A stretch of 64,000 nt of DNA from Neobacillus sp. Marseille-Q6967 (GCF_946151075.1 NZ_OX267715.1:1899881-1963880), one strand, 5' to 3'; positions 28,408-37,466 are shown, numbered from the stretch's first letter. Notes: generated by a model not told the origin, from the sequence alone. Program-made: numbers and translations.

Positions 28408-28653
28408 TTAACCTTCTAGTTCATGTATTTTTAAATCCGTCAAAAACATTTCACCAAGAAATTGGGCGTGTTCGAGATACTGTAATACATATTCATTTAG
28501 TGTAATGGGTATTTCCGTGTCCTCTAACCAATAATCGTAACTAATCGCAATGTTCTTTTTAATAAGGTCGTTGCGAATCCATTTTGGAACTAACTTATGA
28601 TCAATACCTGCTAAAACTTCGGCGACTTCTTGGGTGCGCGTTATTGGTACCAC
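28408..28653 (-). CDS. Small hypothetical protein
   Basis: 81 residues, soluble, rich in acidic and aromatic residues (WLEDTEIPITLNEYVLQYLEHAQFLGEMF). I do not recognise the family. It starts with a GTG whose only purine-rich upstream sequence (AAAGAG) directly abuts it, so the start is uncertain. A strong terminator follows, which supports it being a real transcript. Confidence 0.55.
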   Translation of the reverse strand: MVPITRTQEVAEVLAGIDHKLVPKWIRNDLIKKNIAISYDYWLEDTEIPITLNEYVLQYLEHAQFLGEMFLTDLKIHELEG

Positions 28654-29073
28654 CTCTTTAGAAGGTTTTTTTTAATATATGCAATCGTTAGAAAATAACA
28701 CTGTGGAAATCATTTTTAGAAAATTATTACTTAACGTAGAAGTTGCCTGCATTTATGTAGAAGTTTTCCACATTAACGTAGTAATGATTCTCAATAAAAC
28801 CAGATATCCGTTGGTATCTAATGAAAATACTCCATCCATATTGATTCCCCAAAATACTCCTTTACAAATGCTGGTAACAAGGTTAATGCTTTTTTAGCAT
28901 GCCCCATACCTTGTGGCGGGCTGCTGAAAAACATTTCATACGGCCTATCTACTTAAAATTTCCAAACAGTTGATAGAGTTTACTTAAATTTATTAACGCG
29001 GTACTATAAAATTACGAGACAGTAGAGAGATATCTAATGGTCCACAACGAAAAATCCTAAGGAGCGACGAAAT
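28654..29073. other. Intergenic region, no gene supported
   Basis: 420 bp, AT-rich. A short open frame on the plus strand has no ribosome site and no recognisable content. The right side ends in AAGGAG, the ribosome site of the acetamidase-family gene. Confidence 0.5.
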
Positions 29074-30009
29074 TTGATACATAAACTGGATTTAACGACA
29101 GAAAATCTCCATGGTTCCTTTAGTAAAGATTATCAACCGATTTTAACCGTAGATTCTGGGGATCGACTGCAGTTAAAAACCCCAGATATCGAGTGGGGGT
29201 ATTCTCCTTCAAAGGGGAAAGAAAGGGTATTTTTTGAATCACGGGTAAAAGAGGAGCAAAAGATTCACCCGATGATTGGGCCAATTGCGGTTCGTGGGGC
29301 AAAACCTGGCATGGTCCTGGAAGTAAAATTAAATGATGTGGTGCCGGGCTGGTATGGAACGAATTGGGCCGGCGGCATTAAAAATTGGCAAAATGAAGCA
29401 CTGGGATTATCAGATACGGAGAAGCTTCGATATGATTGGGAGCTGAATTCCGTTACCATGACTGGTACAACGAAAATGGGAGATCGGCAGTTCCATGTTG
29501 GCCTTCAGCCGTTTATCGGTTTAATGGGGGTTGCACCGGTTGAACATGGCATCCATTCCACTTCGCCGCCACGGTATTGCGGGGGGAATATTGATTGCAA
29601 AGAACTAGGAAAAGGAAGTACCTTGTATCTGCCGATTGGTGTAGAGGGTGCCCTGTTTTCGATCGGGGATGGACACGCCCTTCAAGGTGATGGTGAAGTT
29701 TCCGGGACTGCGATTGAGTGTCCGATGGATTTAGTGGATGTTACGTTGATATTAAGAGAGGATATGGAACTGACTCTTCCTCGAGCGAAAACTCCATCCG
29801 GCTGGATTACCTTTGCCTTCCACGAAGATATAAATACAGCTGCGGCAACCGCCCTTCAGGAAATGGTTCAACTTATTCAGGATTTTTACCGTGTGACAAA
29901 GAAGGAAGCCACTGCCTTAGCAAGTGTTGCTGTTGATCTCCGCATTACACAAGTGGTCAACGGAGTAAAAGGTGTTCATGCCGTTCTCCCTCACGGAGCC
30001 ATTCGGTAA
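29074..30009 (+). CDS. Acetamidase/formamidase family protein
   Basis: 311 residues, FmdA/AmdA family, releasing ammonia from formamide or short amides. Typical segments are GPIAVRGAKPGMVLEV, WGYSP, HYG-region equivalents SPPRYCGGNIDCKEL (metal/active-site part) and GDGHALQGDGEVSGTAIE, which is highly diagnostic. It begins with a TTG nine nt after AAGGAG and ends in a perfect terminator. It is monocistronic; no amide transporter is adjacent. Confidence 0.9.
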   Translation: MIHKLDLTTENLHGSFSKDYQPILTVDSGDRLQLKTPDIEWGYSPSKGKERVFFESRVKEEQKIHPMIGPIAVRGAKPGMVLEVKLNDVVPGWYGTNWAGGIKNWQNEALGLSDTEKLRYDWELNSVTMTGTTKMGDRQFHVGLQPFIGLMGVAPVEHGIHSTSPPRYCGGNIDCKELGKGSTLYLPIGVEGALFSIGDGHALQGDGEVSGTAIECPMDLVDVTLILREDMELTLPRAKTPSGWITFAFHEDINTAAATALQEMVQLIQDFYRVTKKEATALASVAVDLRITQVVNGVKGVHAVLPHGAIR

Positions 30010-30011
30010 AT

Positions 30012-30036
30012 AAAAAGGGACAACATTGTCCCTTTT
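30012..30036 (+). terminator. Terminator of the acetamidase-family gene
   Basis: AAAAAGGGACAA pairs with TTGTCCCTTTTT almost without a loop, straight after the stop codon. The flavodoxin gene converges from the other side and probably uses it too. Confidence 0.88.
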
Positions 30037-30067
30037 TAATCAGAAAACAAATAACGGCCAAAGGAAC

Positions 30068-30523
30068 CTATTTTTTATTCACTGCCTTCATTTTAAATCG
30101 TATTCTCACGGAATCAACAAACTTTTGACATCGGATAAAATCTTGTAGTTGCGGCATAAGTTCCACTTTTAATGTTGCAGCTAAGTCCGTGTGAACGTAT
30201 AGCATATCCCGAAATCGTTCTACTGCACCGCAATAGTTAGGATAAAAGCTATCGCCCGTTCCGAAAACGGCTGTAACCATTTCTTTTTTCCCTAGTGATT
30301 CAAACGCATGATAAAGCGGCCGCATTTCTTGTGGTATTTCTCCCTCTCCCCATGTGTATGTACCAACCGCTACCGCATCATATTGACTCAATCCCGATAA
30401 CTGAAATTCCTCTATTCTATAAATTGAAATGTCTACCTCTTTCATTAGAAAGATTTGATAAAGAATACCCGCCAATTCCTTCGTATTCCCAGTAACCGAT
30501 GTATAAACAATGGCTATTTTCAT
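30068..30523 (-). CDS. Flavodoxin, in the ribonucleotide reductase operon
   Basis: 151 residues from the ATG at 30523, two bases after the stop of the RNR beta gene, so coupled to it. FMN-phosphate loop VYTSVTGNTKELAGIL at the N terminus, GTYTWGEGEIP near residue 60 and FGTGDSFYPNYCGAVERF near 95 are classic flavodoxin loops. In class Ib RNR systems NrdI, a specialised flavodoxin, activates the metallocofactor. This one is an ordinary long-loop flavodoxin by motif, yet its place suggests the same activating or reductant role. That link is inference. Confidence 0.88.
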   Translation of the reverse strand: MKIAIVYTSVTGNTKELAGILYQIFLMKEVDISIYRIEEFQLSGLSQYDAVAVGTYTWGEGEIPQEMRPLYHAFESLGKKEMVTAVFGTGDSFYPNYCGAVERFRDMLYVHTDLAATLKVELMPQLQDFIRCQKFVDSVRIRFKMKAVNKK

Positions 30524-30524
30524 C

Positions 30525-31571
30525 TTATAGTTCGTCAAATCCATTCGATTGAGAGACTTTTGAGTAGGTTCTAGATTTTTGCTCAAAAAAATCCGACTTT
30601 GTCTCATTCATCATTTCATCACCAAACACTTGAATCCAAGGCATCGGATTATTTCGTTCCTCATATAAATTATTCAATCCTAGCTGCCGTAACCGCTTAT
30701 TGGCCAGATATTCGACATAGCCTTCGAACTCCACTAAATCAATTCCATTTACGTCAGCAAGAATATAATGAGCCCAATCTTTTTCTAGTTTCACCGCCTC
30801 GTGGATGGAGTCATAGACGTATTGGATATTTTCTTTTGTTTGAAGTTCAGGATTTTCTGTTAAAAGAATACGGATAAACTGGGAAATAAAGTAGGCATGC
30901 TGCATTTCATCCCGTTGGATGTAGCTGATCATGGTACTGGTTTTCAGCATTTTTTGCTGGCGTGCCAAGTGATAGAAAAAGGCAAAGCCCGCATAAAAAT
31001 AAATACCTTCAAGATTAATCGAGTTCACACATAATTTAAAAAGAGTTTGCAGCGTTGGATTTTCACGGAAACCTTCGTATGCCTCTAAGATTAGTTGATT
31101 CCGTTTCCTGACAATCGGATCACTTTTGGCCTGATTAAACCGTTCATTTTGTTCCGCTAACGGAATTAATGAGCTTAGGATGTAAGAATACGATTCATTA
31201 TGAACAGCTTCCTGCTGTGAAATTACTGCAAAAATGGCTTTAAAACTAGAGTCAGTGACATAATCCATGACCTGACTCATGGTAGGTGTCTGCAGACTGT
31301 CTAGAGAAGCAAGCTGTGTGTTAATGCGAAGAAAAACATCCTTCTCCTTATCACTAAGCAAATCCCATTGTTTAATATCATCCTGCATATTAATTTCTTG
31401 CGCCTTCCAAAAATTTGATAGTAATGTTTGGTACAAATCATACATTTTGGGATAGGCAATATCATTCCAATTTAAAAGTCCTGAAGACTTTCCATTTACG
31501 ATAGCCGTTGATTTATTTGGATATTCGGGGTTTAATAGTTTAATTTTGATCAATGTTGTATCGGTTATCAT
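30525..31571 (-). CDS. Class I ribonucleotide reductase, beta (radical) subunit
   Basis: 348 residues from the ATG at 31571 (a GTG four codons upstream overlaps the ribosome site AAAGGTGG). Di-metal ligands and the radical Tyr follow E. coli NrdB: Asp in LASLDSLQ (about 91), Glu and His in QQEAVHNESY (121, 124), with Tyr128. The second half-site is in NLEGIYFYAGF and QRDEMQHAYF. The radical Tyr is present, so this is not a class Ic enzyme. It is co-transcribed with the alpha subunit 18 nt upstream and the flavodoxin downstream, all under the cobalamin riboswitch. Confidence 0.9.
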   Translation of the reverse strand: MITDTTLIKIKLLNPEYPNKSTAIVNGKSSGLLNWNDIAYPKMYDLYQTLLSNFWKAQEINMQDDIKQWDLLSDKEKDVFLRINTQLASLDSLQTPTMSQVMDYVTDSSFKAIFAVISQQEAVHNESYSYILSSLIPLAEQNERFNQAKSDPIVRKRNQLILEAYEGFRENPTLQTLFKLCVNSINLEGIYFYAGFAFFYHLARQQKMLKTSTMISYIQRDEMQHAYFISQFIRILLTENPELQTKENIQYVYDSIHEAVKLEKDWAHYILADVNGIDLVEFEGYVEYLANKRLRQLGLNNLYEERNNPMPWIQVFGDEMMNETKSDFFEQKSRTYSKVSQSNGFDEL

Positions 31572-31589
31572 GTAAAAAACCACCTTTCT

Positions 31590-33872
31590 TTAACTATGAC
31601 ATGCTTCGCATTCTTCAATTTGAGTTTGAGACGTACTTCGAACATAATAGGTTGTTTTTAAACCTTGCTTCCATGCCTCGAAATGAAGATGTAATAAATC
31701 CTTTGCTTTGATATCATGACGGACATATAGGTTAAAGCTGATGCTTTGATCGATATGGCGCTGGCGTGCAGAGTTTTGGCGAATACTCCAAAATTGGTCC
31801 AAGACATGTCTGGCACGGCGATAATACTCATAGGTGTTATGGTCCAAATCAGGAGCTGTTACTTTAAATTTAAAATTCTTTTTCTCCTCTGCATATTCAA
31901 CCGCATATAAAGGATCTATCCCATCCGTTGATCCGCCGATTTTAGCTGTAGAGGAGTTTGGAGCAATAGCCATCATCCAGCCATTCCTGACTCCATGACA
32001 GGACACATCCTCTTTCAATTGATTCCATCGGTTGCTGGTGTATTTTTTGCGGTCAAAATACCTGCCAGATTGCCATTCCGACCCTTCAAACTCTCTATAG
32101 GCCCCTTTTTCTTTTGCGAGTTCCATCGATGAACGAATCGTAAGGTAAGCAATCTCTTCATAAAGTTGGTCAGCAAATCCGACTGCTTCTTCAGATTCCC
32201 AGTAAATCCCCTTTAACGCTAGAAGATGGTGCCAGCCAAAGGTACCTAAGCCCACTGCACGGTACTTTTTATTTGTCACCTCGGCCTGTCCAACCGATAA
32301 ACTATTAATATCGATAACATTATCAAGCATTCTCATCTGAATCGGAATGAGCTTCTGTAAAACGTTATCTTCAACCGCTCTTGGAAGATTAATCGAAGAT
32401 AAATTACATACGACAAATTCACCCGGTTTACGAACAATGACGATATTCCCTTCTTCATCCGTATATTCTTTTACAATAGTCGTTGCTGACATGTTCTGGG
32501 TAATTTCCGTACACAAATTACTGCAAAAAATTGAAGTCCTGCCAGGACCTTTAATATGTTTGTTAGGATTTTGCCTGTTTACTTCATCCCGGTAAAACAT
32601 ATATGGAGTGCCTGTTTCAAGTTGAGAAATCATAACCCTGGCCATAATATCCATCGCACGATATGTTTTTCGCGGGAGAAGCCGATGGTTAACAGCCTCT
32701 TCATATTTTTTGGAAAAAAACTTCTCGTCCACTTCGTCATAAAAGTCTTCCAAGCCAAGAGGATTGCCGTTTTCATCCTTCCATCCCATGATTTGTTTGA
32801 CTTGATGAGGACAAAACGTATGCCATTCACCAATACTTCTGCCATTCTCATCAACTTCTTCCAGCTTCTTCATAAACAAATCCGGAATCGAAACCCCTGT
32901 GAAAATATCATGCGCCTTGCGTCGTTCGTCACCGTTATTCGTTTTTAAGTCTAAAAATCCGTTCATCATGTCCTTATGGAATACATCTAAATAAACAGCA
33001 ACTGCCCCCTGCCGCTGCCCTAGCTGGTCTACACTCACAGCCGTATCATTGATAAGCCGAATCCACGGTACAACACCAGAAGAATTGCCTTTAAACCTCT
33101 TAATATCAGATCCTAAAGCACGGACTTTTCCAAGATAAATCCCAATTCCTCCGCCATCTTTACTCAATCTCGCAATATCCCAATTATTTAAATAAATACC
33201 ATCTAAAGAATCATCGACGGTATCAATAAAACAAGAAGAAAGCTGGCCAAAGCTTTTTCCGGCATTTGATAAAGTTGGAGTTGCTACGGTCATATATAAA
33301 TTACTTAAAGCCCAGTAAGCATCTTTTATTAACTTTAAGCGCTGGGACTTTGGTTCATTCTTCATTAACGTCATACTGATGATCATAAATCGTTCTTGTG
33401 GCAGTTCGTAAATATTTCCTTGATAGTCTTTCGTGAGATAGCGGTCTGCTAATAAAAATAGCCCTATGTAATTAAATAGATTGTCTTTTTCATGATTTAT
33501 TTCAGCAGCTAATAGGTCGATTTCTTCCTTTGAATAATGGTTTAATAGGTCCTCGGAGTAGATTCCTAGATTCGTTAATTCGGTAATGAGAGAATAAAAA
33601 TTACCGTATTTTTCTGTTACACAATACTTCCTGTTTGTTGCTGCTTTACCATAAATATCGTGTAAGTATAGGTTGGCGGCAAGATAAGTCCAGTCTGGAT
33701 CTTCCATTGAAATTTTATTTAACGCATAGTTGAGTGCTTGTTCATATCTTTTAGTTGTTTCCAATCCAGCTATTTTTTCTACTAATTCTGCCGTGTCCAA
33801 TTTATATTTTTCAGAAGTCCCCCTTATAATTTCTAAAATCGGGTTTGTCCTAGAGTGAAGTTTTTGGCTCAT
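31590..33872 (-). CDS. Class I ribonucleotide reductase, alpha (catalytic) subunit
   Basis: 760 residues, reducing ribonucleoside diphosphates to deoxy forms. ATPTLSNAG then QLSSCFIDTVDDS holds the first redox Cys, VVCNLSSINLPRAV the active-site Cys and its partner, and PNSSTAKIGGSTDGIDPL is a signature loop. The C terminus ends in CEACHS, the swinging thioredoxin-linked Cys pair. No N-terminal ATP-cone is visible. It starts at an ATG with AAGGAG upstream. Transcription must pass a B12 riboswitch and an intrinsic terminator, so expression should fall when cobalamin is plentiful, which fits a genome that also has a B12-dependent class II enzyme elsewhere (not in this window). Confidence 0.93.
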   Translation of the reverse strand: MSQKLHSRTNPILEIIRGTSEKYKLDTAELVEKIAGLETTKRYEQALNYALNKISMEDPDWTYLAANLYLHDIYGKAATNRKYCVTEKYGNFYSLITELTNLGIYSEDLLNHYSKEEIDLLAAEINHEKDNLFNYIGLFLLADRYLTKDYQGNIYELPQERFMIISMTLMKNEPKSQRLKLIKDAYWALSNLYMTVATPTLSNAGKSFGQLSSCFIDTVDDSLDGIYLNNWDIARLSKDGGGIGIYLGKVRALGSDIKRFKGNSSGVVPWIRLINDTAVSVDQLGQRQGAVAVYLDVFHKDMMNGFLDLKTNNGDERRKAHDIFTGVSIPDLFMKKLEEVDENGRSIGEWHTFCPHQVKQIMGWKDENGNPLGLEDFYDEVDEKFFSKKYEEAVNHRLLPRKTYRAMDIMARVMISQLETGTPYMFYRDEVNRQNPNKHIKGPGRTSIFCSNLCTEITQNMSATTIVKEYTDEEGNIVIVRKPGEFVVCNLSSINLPRAVEDNVLQKLIPIQMRMLDNVIDINSLSVGQAEVTNKKYRAVGLGTFGWHHLLALKGIYWESEEAVGFADQLYEEIAYLTIRSSMELAKEKGAYREFEGSEWQSGRYFDRKKYTSNRWNQLKEDVSCHGVRNGWMMAIAPNSSTAKIGGSTDGIDPLYAVEYAEEKKNFKFKVTAPDLDHNTYEYYRRARHVLDQFWSIRQNSARQRHIDQSISFNLYVRHDIKAKDLLHLHFEAWKQGLKTTYYVRSTSQTQIEECEACHS

Positions 33873-33930
33873 ACTGTTTCTCCTTTGATAAAAGTCTGTT
33901 TCTCTTCGAAAGTTTTGTTAAACAACAAAA

Positions 33931-33954
33931 AAACCCATCAATGAAGATGGGTTT
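33931..33954 (-). terminator. Riboswitch-linked terminator before the RNR operon
   Basis: AAACCCATC/GATGGGTTT stem followed on the minus strand by a T-run. It lies between the cobalamin aptamer and the alpha-subunit start, as expected of a transcription-attenuation expression platform. Confidence 0.85.
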
Positions 33955-34050
33955 AATAAACGTGGATTATCAAATAAAACAGCAGTCCATACTGTAAATA
34001 TCAGAATACCCTCGTTTATCTTCCCAACTCCCGAAGAAGATAATACGTAT

Positions 34051-34202
34051 AAAAATGGCAGGTCTCCTGACTCATGCTTTTACCTAATCTAAGCCCTTCC
34101 CATCCTAAGACAGTGGATCTGCTTATTTCGTCAGCATTTACAGTTGCGGGTACAGTTCTGGTCTCCCACCAGATTCCCTTTTAAGTCTATCTAGACACCA
34201 TA
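34051..34202 (-). promoter_or_regulatory. Cobalamin (B12) riboswitch
   Basis: On the minus strand the conserved parts occur in order: GGTG, AAAAGGGAAT, GGTGGGAGACC, CCCGCAACTGT, CCACTG, GGGAAGGG and the B12 box AGTCAGGAGACCTGCC (34057-34072). It lies about 180 nt upstream of the RNR alpha gene, with an intrinsic terminator between them. Ligand binding should favour termination. Confidence 0.93.
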
Positions 34203-34329
34203 TTATCGGTTATTATCTATATTTAGTATCATTCATTTTCCTTCAACACTAAATATTGTATGACATTTACTATATTATACTATATTTACTTTGACAACCC
34301 CCTAAATTCACTCGTAAGTCTCAAAAACT

Positions 34330-34370
34330 TTAGAAACCCTTCTACTTTATAAAAAGCGAAGGGTTTCTAA
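34330..34370 (-). terminator. Terminator of the OsmC-family gene
   Basis: TTAGAAACCCTTC pairs perfectly with GAAGGGTTTCTAA, starting 8 nt after the TAA that ends the UGA-read-through frame. Its position supports the full-length frame as the real gene. Confidence 0.85.
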
Positions 34371-34377
34371 AATAAAA

Positions 34378-34848
34378 TTAGTAGACTTCAATGTCCCATT
34401 GATGCTCGAATGTAATAGCCCCTTTAAGGGTTTGTGCGACTGGACAGCCTTTTTCGAATACAGATAAAGCTCGTTCTGCCGCTTCTTGTTTTCCATCTGG
34501 TACTTTAAGATGGTAATGACAGGAGATTTTTGTTATTTTTAATACTCCTTCAGGTGCTTCAATTGTACCTTGAACTTTGGCACTTACTTTATCCGGTGAA
34601 GTTGAAATTTTACGCGCTTCCAGCGCGCCAGAAAGTGTACCAACCAGTCAGCCGCCAGCCGCCGCTACAATGTGGTCAAGTGTTGACGGATACTCCACTT
34701 TTGGTTCAACACCGTAAAATTCCTTTACTCCCCCATGAACCCCAAAAAGAACGGGTTCTTCAAAGCCGCTGATGTATGCTTCTCGAATCTTATTTGGGGT
34801 GTCTTTTTGAATAATGGTGATCTCGGTTAAGGCTATTGGTTTACTCAA
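34378..34848 (-). CDS. OsmC-family peroxide-reductase-like protein with in-frame UGA at the catalytic Cys (candidate selenoprotein)
   Basis: 156 residues if UGA at codon 67 (34648-34650) is read. The frame stays open and OsmC-like on both sides: TLDHIVAAAGG, then [UGA], then LVGTLSGALEARK, ending with ...FEKGCPVAQTL...HQWDIEVY and TAA. OsmC/Ohr proteins use two cysteines, one after the AAGG turn and one in the CPV motif. UGA replaces precisely the first, while the second Cys is intact. A GC-rich hairpin at 34612-34628 sits where a bacterial SECIS would be. The start is a TTG, seven nt after AAGGAGG. A simple nonsense mutation is the alternative. No selABCD gene is in the window. Confidence 0.78.
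34612..34628 (-). promoter_or_regulatory. SECIS-like hairpin downstream of the UGA
   Basis: GCGCGC pairs with GCGCGU around a UGGAA loop. The loop begins 26 nt after the UGA and carries G at its second position. This matches the usual bacterial SECIS layout (loop about 16-37 nt downstream, a G among its first two bases). It is unusually GC-rich for this gene. Confidence 0.6.
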
Positions 34849-34919
34849 AACATTCCCTCCTTATTTATAGTGTTAAATAAAAAGATGCTATTCATGCTAA
34901 GTACAGCATTTTTTGTAGT

Positions 34920-35345
34920 TTACTGTATTGGAATACATACCGTATATTGTTCGAGACAAACCCTAAGTTCATTAGGTATCGGTACTGAAAGTTGTTTTTT
35001 TATGTTAAATCCAACCAAGACAGAACTGCCTTTTGCCACAGTTTCACCTGTCTTAGCAAGTTTCAAAATATGTTCAAGGTGGAGGCTTTTTGTTCCAATT
35101 TTAGAAACTCTCGTAGTTAGTATCAGTTTCTGCTTTGCAAATACTTGTTTTAGAAAATCACACTGAACAGAAGCGACAAGGAAGTAAAAATCCAATTTTT
35201 TCTTATATTCATCTGTGCCAAGAATGTCAAAAAACTTGGTACGTGCTTCTTCGATATATAAAAAGTAACTGGTATTATTTACATGACCCGCAGCATCCGT
35301 TTCACAAAATCTGACGAATATTTCAACTTCAGGAATACTTTTCAT
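34920..35345 (-). CDS. 4HBT-type acyl-CoA thioesterase
   Basis: 141-residue hotdog-fold thioesterase. The signature is VRFCETDAAGHVNNTSYFLYIEEAR, with Asp in ETDAAGHVNN as the catalytic residue. It hydrolyses acyl-CoA or 4-hydroxybenzoyl-CoA-type thioesters. It lies downstream of the beta-oxidation operon on the same strand, beyond a hairpin at 35367-35385, and may be partly co-expressed by read-through. Confidence 0.85.
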   Translation of the reverse strand: MKSIPEVEIFVRFCETDAAGHVNNTSYFLYIEEARTKFFDILGTDEYKKKLDFYFLVASVQCDFLKQVFAKQKLILTTRVSKIGTKSLHLEHILKLAKTGETVAKGSSVLVGFNIKKQLSVPIPNELRVCLEQYTVCIPIQ

Positions 35346-35366
35346 CTAACCCTCCCCTTGACGAAA

Positions 35367-35385
35367 AGCCTGGCATAACCAGGCT
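35367..35385 (-). terminator. Probable terminator of the beta-oxidation operon
   Basis: AGCCTGG/CCAGGCT stem 54 nt after the enoyl-CoA hydratase stop. On the minus strand the following T-run is short (TTTT), so some read-through into the thioesterase gene is possible. Confidence 0.65.
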
Positions 35386-35438
35386 AAAATCCTTTGTTCA
35401 CCTTTTTCCACCAATAAGGTTTTCATCGTAGTATACTC

Positions 35439-36221
35439 TTATTTAGACGCAAATTCAGGCTTTCTTTTTTCCAAAAATGCGGCTGTTCCTTCGTTTTTAT
35501 CCTCAGTCGAGAACAAGATAGCCTGGGCCAATTTTTCAATAATTAAGCCTGTTCGTTGATCGGTTTCAAATCCTGTTTGGACCGCGAGCTTGGCAAGTTT
35601 CACTGCCAAAGGCCCCTTAGAAAGGATTTTTTCAGCAACTTCCTCTGTTTTGGCTTCCAGTTCTTCTGGAGAAACGACTTCAGCCACCAATCCTATCCGG
35701 TACGCTTCTTCTCCATCCACTATTTTTCCAGTCAAAATCATGTCAAGCGCTTTTCCTTTGCCAACAACACGGGCTAAGCGCTGTGTTCCGCCTGCTCCTG
35801 GTATGATTGAAAGATTCAATTCTGGCAGCCCAAATTTAGCATTTACTGACGCCACCCGGATATCACATGCAAGTGCAAGCTCACACCCGCCTCCTAAAGC
35901 AAAGCCATTGACCATGGCGATGGTCGGTTTATCATACATCTCGATCCGGTCATAAACCTCCTGCATCCCCCCTGGCTTAAATACATCCAGTGCGGTCTTT
36001 TGTCTTAACTGACTAATATCCGCTCCGGCAGCAAATGACTTTTCTCCTTTTCCGGTAAAAATCACACAGCCAACCGTATCGTCCTCGTTTAATTGATCAA
36101 GTGCAGCTACTATTTCGTGCAATGTTTCTTTATTCAGCGCGTTTCGAAGTTCTGGGCGGTTGATTACGATATAAGCAAGACGCCCTTTTTTATTGATTTC
36201 AATATTTTCATAGGCTCCCAT
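35439..36221 (-). CDS. Enoyl-CoA hydratase (crotonase family)
   Basis: 260 residues hydrating trans-2-enoyl-CoA to 3-hydroxyacyl-CoA. Oxyanion-hole segments: FAAGADISQL and the VNGFALGGGCELALACD loop. Catalytic Glu pair: in GGGCELAL (about 110) and PELNLSIIPGAGGTQRL (about 130). The start is the ATG at 36221 with AGGAG seven nt upstream; the frame extends 13 codons upstream into the thiolase end. It is the last gene of the operon. Confidence 0.92.
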   Translation of the reverse strand: MGAYENIEINKKGRLAYIVINRPELRNALNKETLHEIVAALDQLNEDDTVGCVIFTGKGEKSFAAGADISQLRQKTALDVFKPGGMQEVYDRIEMYDKPTIAMVNGFALGGGCELALACDIRVASVNAKFGLPELNLSIIPGAGGTQRLARVVGKGKALDMILTGKIVDGEEAYRIGLVAEVVSPEELEAKTEEVAEKILSKGPLAVKLAKLAVQTGFETDQRTGLIIEKLAQAILFSTEDKNEGTAAFLEKRKPEFASK

Positions 36222-36252
36222 AATTTCTCTCCTATTCTTATTAATTGTCTGG

Positions 36253-37443
36253 TTATGCAAGATTCTCGATTAAAATCGCCATACCCTGTCCGCCCCCCAC
36301 ACAAAGGGTTGCAATACCATATCTAAGATTGCGGCGCTTTAGTTCATGCATCAGTGTAATGACAATTCTGGCACCTGTTGAACCTACTGGATGTCCGAGG
36401 GCAATCGCTCCGCCGTTCACATTGACTTTTTCCTGATCAAGGCCAAGCTCTCTAATGACAGCCAAAGCTTGAGAAGCGAAGGCCTCATTGAGCTCGAACA
36501 GATCAATGTCATTCAATGATTTCCCTGTACGCTCAAGAAGCTTTTTCACTGCCGGCACTGGTCCAACTCCCATAATTTCCGGTGATACTCCTGCTTGAGC
36601 CCAATCGATGATTCGTGCAAAAGGCTTCACACCTAACTCCGCCGCTTTTTCGGCTGACATGACGACAACAGCTGCAGCCCCGTCGTTACGCCCGCATGCA
36701 TTACCTGCTGTTACCGTACCGTCTTTGCGAAAAGCCGGCTTTAAAGAGGCTAGTTTTTCAAAAGTGGTTTCTGGGCGTGGATGTTCGTCCGTATCAAACA
36801 CAAAAGACGCTTTTTTTGATTTGAGTTCATAAGGGGCAATTTCCTCTTTAAATCTGCCCTCGCGGATTGCCGTGTCTGCCCGTCTTTGACTTTCTAGAGC
36901 AAATGCATCTTGATCCTCACGTGAGATGTGATATCTTTCTGCCACATTCTCAGCGGTAATCCCCATGCCGAGATTTTCACCGTAAATTTCTTTTGGCTGC
37001 TGCCCTGCTTCCGTGTTGGAATCTACCAAATGAGCACGGTCACCTCCAAAGCGAGATCCGCGCAAATAAATCGGTGAACAACTCATGCTTTCTGTCCCGC
37101 CAGCGACGACAATTTCTGCCTGCCCAGATTGAATTTGCTGCACAGCAGAGGCAATCGCCTGCATCCCTGAAGCACAAAGACGGTTGACCGTGAAAGCTGG
37201 AACAGTATCGGGAATCTCAGCCCGTAACGATGCTACCCTAGCTACGTTAGAAGATTCGGTTGTCTGTCTAACTTCCCCTAGTATTACTTCGTCCACGTGG
37301 TCACCACTAATATTCGCTCTATTTAAAGCTTCTTTTATAACATGGCTTGCTAGAAACCCTGAATTAATCTCCTTCAATGCCCCTCCGTACCTTGCAATCG
37401 GGGTGCGTGCCCCGCTTACAATCACAATTTCTTCACGTGCCAT
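36253..37443 (-). CDS. Acetyl-CoA acetyltransferase / thiolase
   Basis: 396 residues. Nucleophilic Cys in [10 protein letters not shown] (about 89), His in [11 protein letters not shown] (about 350) and the second Cys in [11 protein letters not shown] (about 380). [11 protein letters not shown] is the thiolase signature near residue 318. It cleaves 3-ketoacyl-CoA in beta-oxidation, or condenses acetyl-CoA. Separated from the acyl-CoA dehydrogenase gene upstream by 23 nt, with AGGAG at the start. Confidence 0.93.
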   Translation of the reverse strand: MAREEIVIVSGARTPIARYGGALKEINSGFLASHVIKEALNRANISGDHVDEVILGEVRQTTESSNVARVASLRAEIPDTVPAFTVNRLCASGMQAIASAVQQIQSGQAEIVVAGGTESMSCSPIYLRGSRFGGDRAHLVDSNTEAGQQPKEIYGENLGMGITAENVAERYHISREDQDAFALESQRRADTAIREGRFKEEIAPYELKSKKASFVFDTDEHPRPETTFEKLASLKPAFRKDGTVTAGNACGRNDGAAAVVVMSAEKAAELGVKPFARIIDWAQAGVSPEIMGVGPVPAVKKLLERTGKSLNDIDLFELNEAFASQALAVIRELGLDQEKVNVNGGAIALGHPVGSTGARIVITLMHELKRRNLRYGIATLCVGGGQGMAILIENLA

Positions 37444-37466
37444 TCAAAAAACTCCTCCTATAAAAA

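Noticed and set aside
28679..28897. 72-codon plus-strand frame in the 28.7-28.9 kb gap
   Set aside because: No ribosome site, low complexity and no recognisable sequence; the neighbouring signals belong to other genes.
30525..31571. Class Ic (Tyr-less) ribonucleotide reductase beta subunit
   Set aside because: QQEAVHNESY shows the radical Tyr four residues after the His ligand, so it belongs with the tyrosyl-radical classes.
34051..34202. Riboswitch acting on the OsmC gene
   Set aside because: The aptamer is on the minus strand downstream of the OsmC terminator and points to the RNR operon.
34648..34848. Calling a 66-residue truncated OsmC protein ending at UGA
   Set aside because: The frame beyond the UGA remains OsmC-like to a normal stop followed by a terminator, so the short call would drop the second catalytic Cys and most of the fold.
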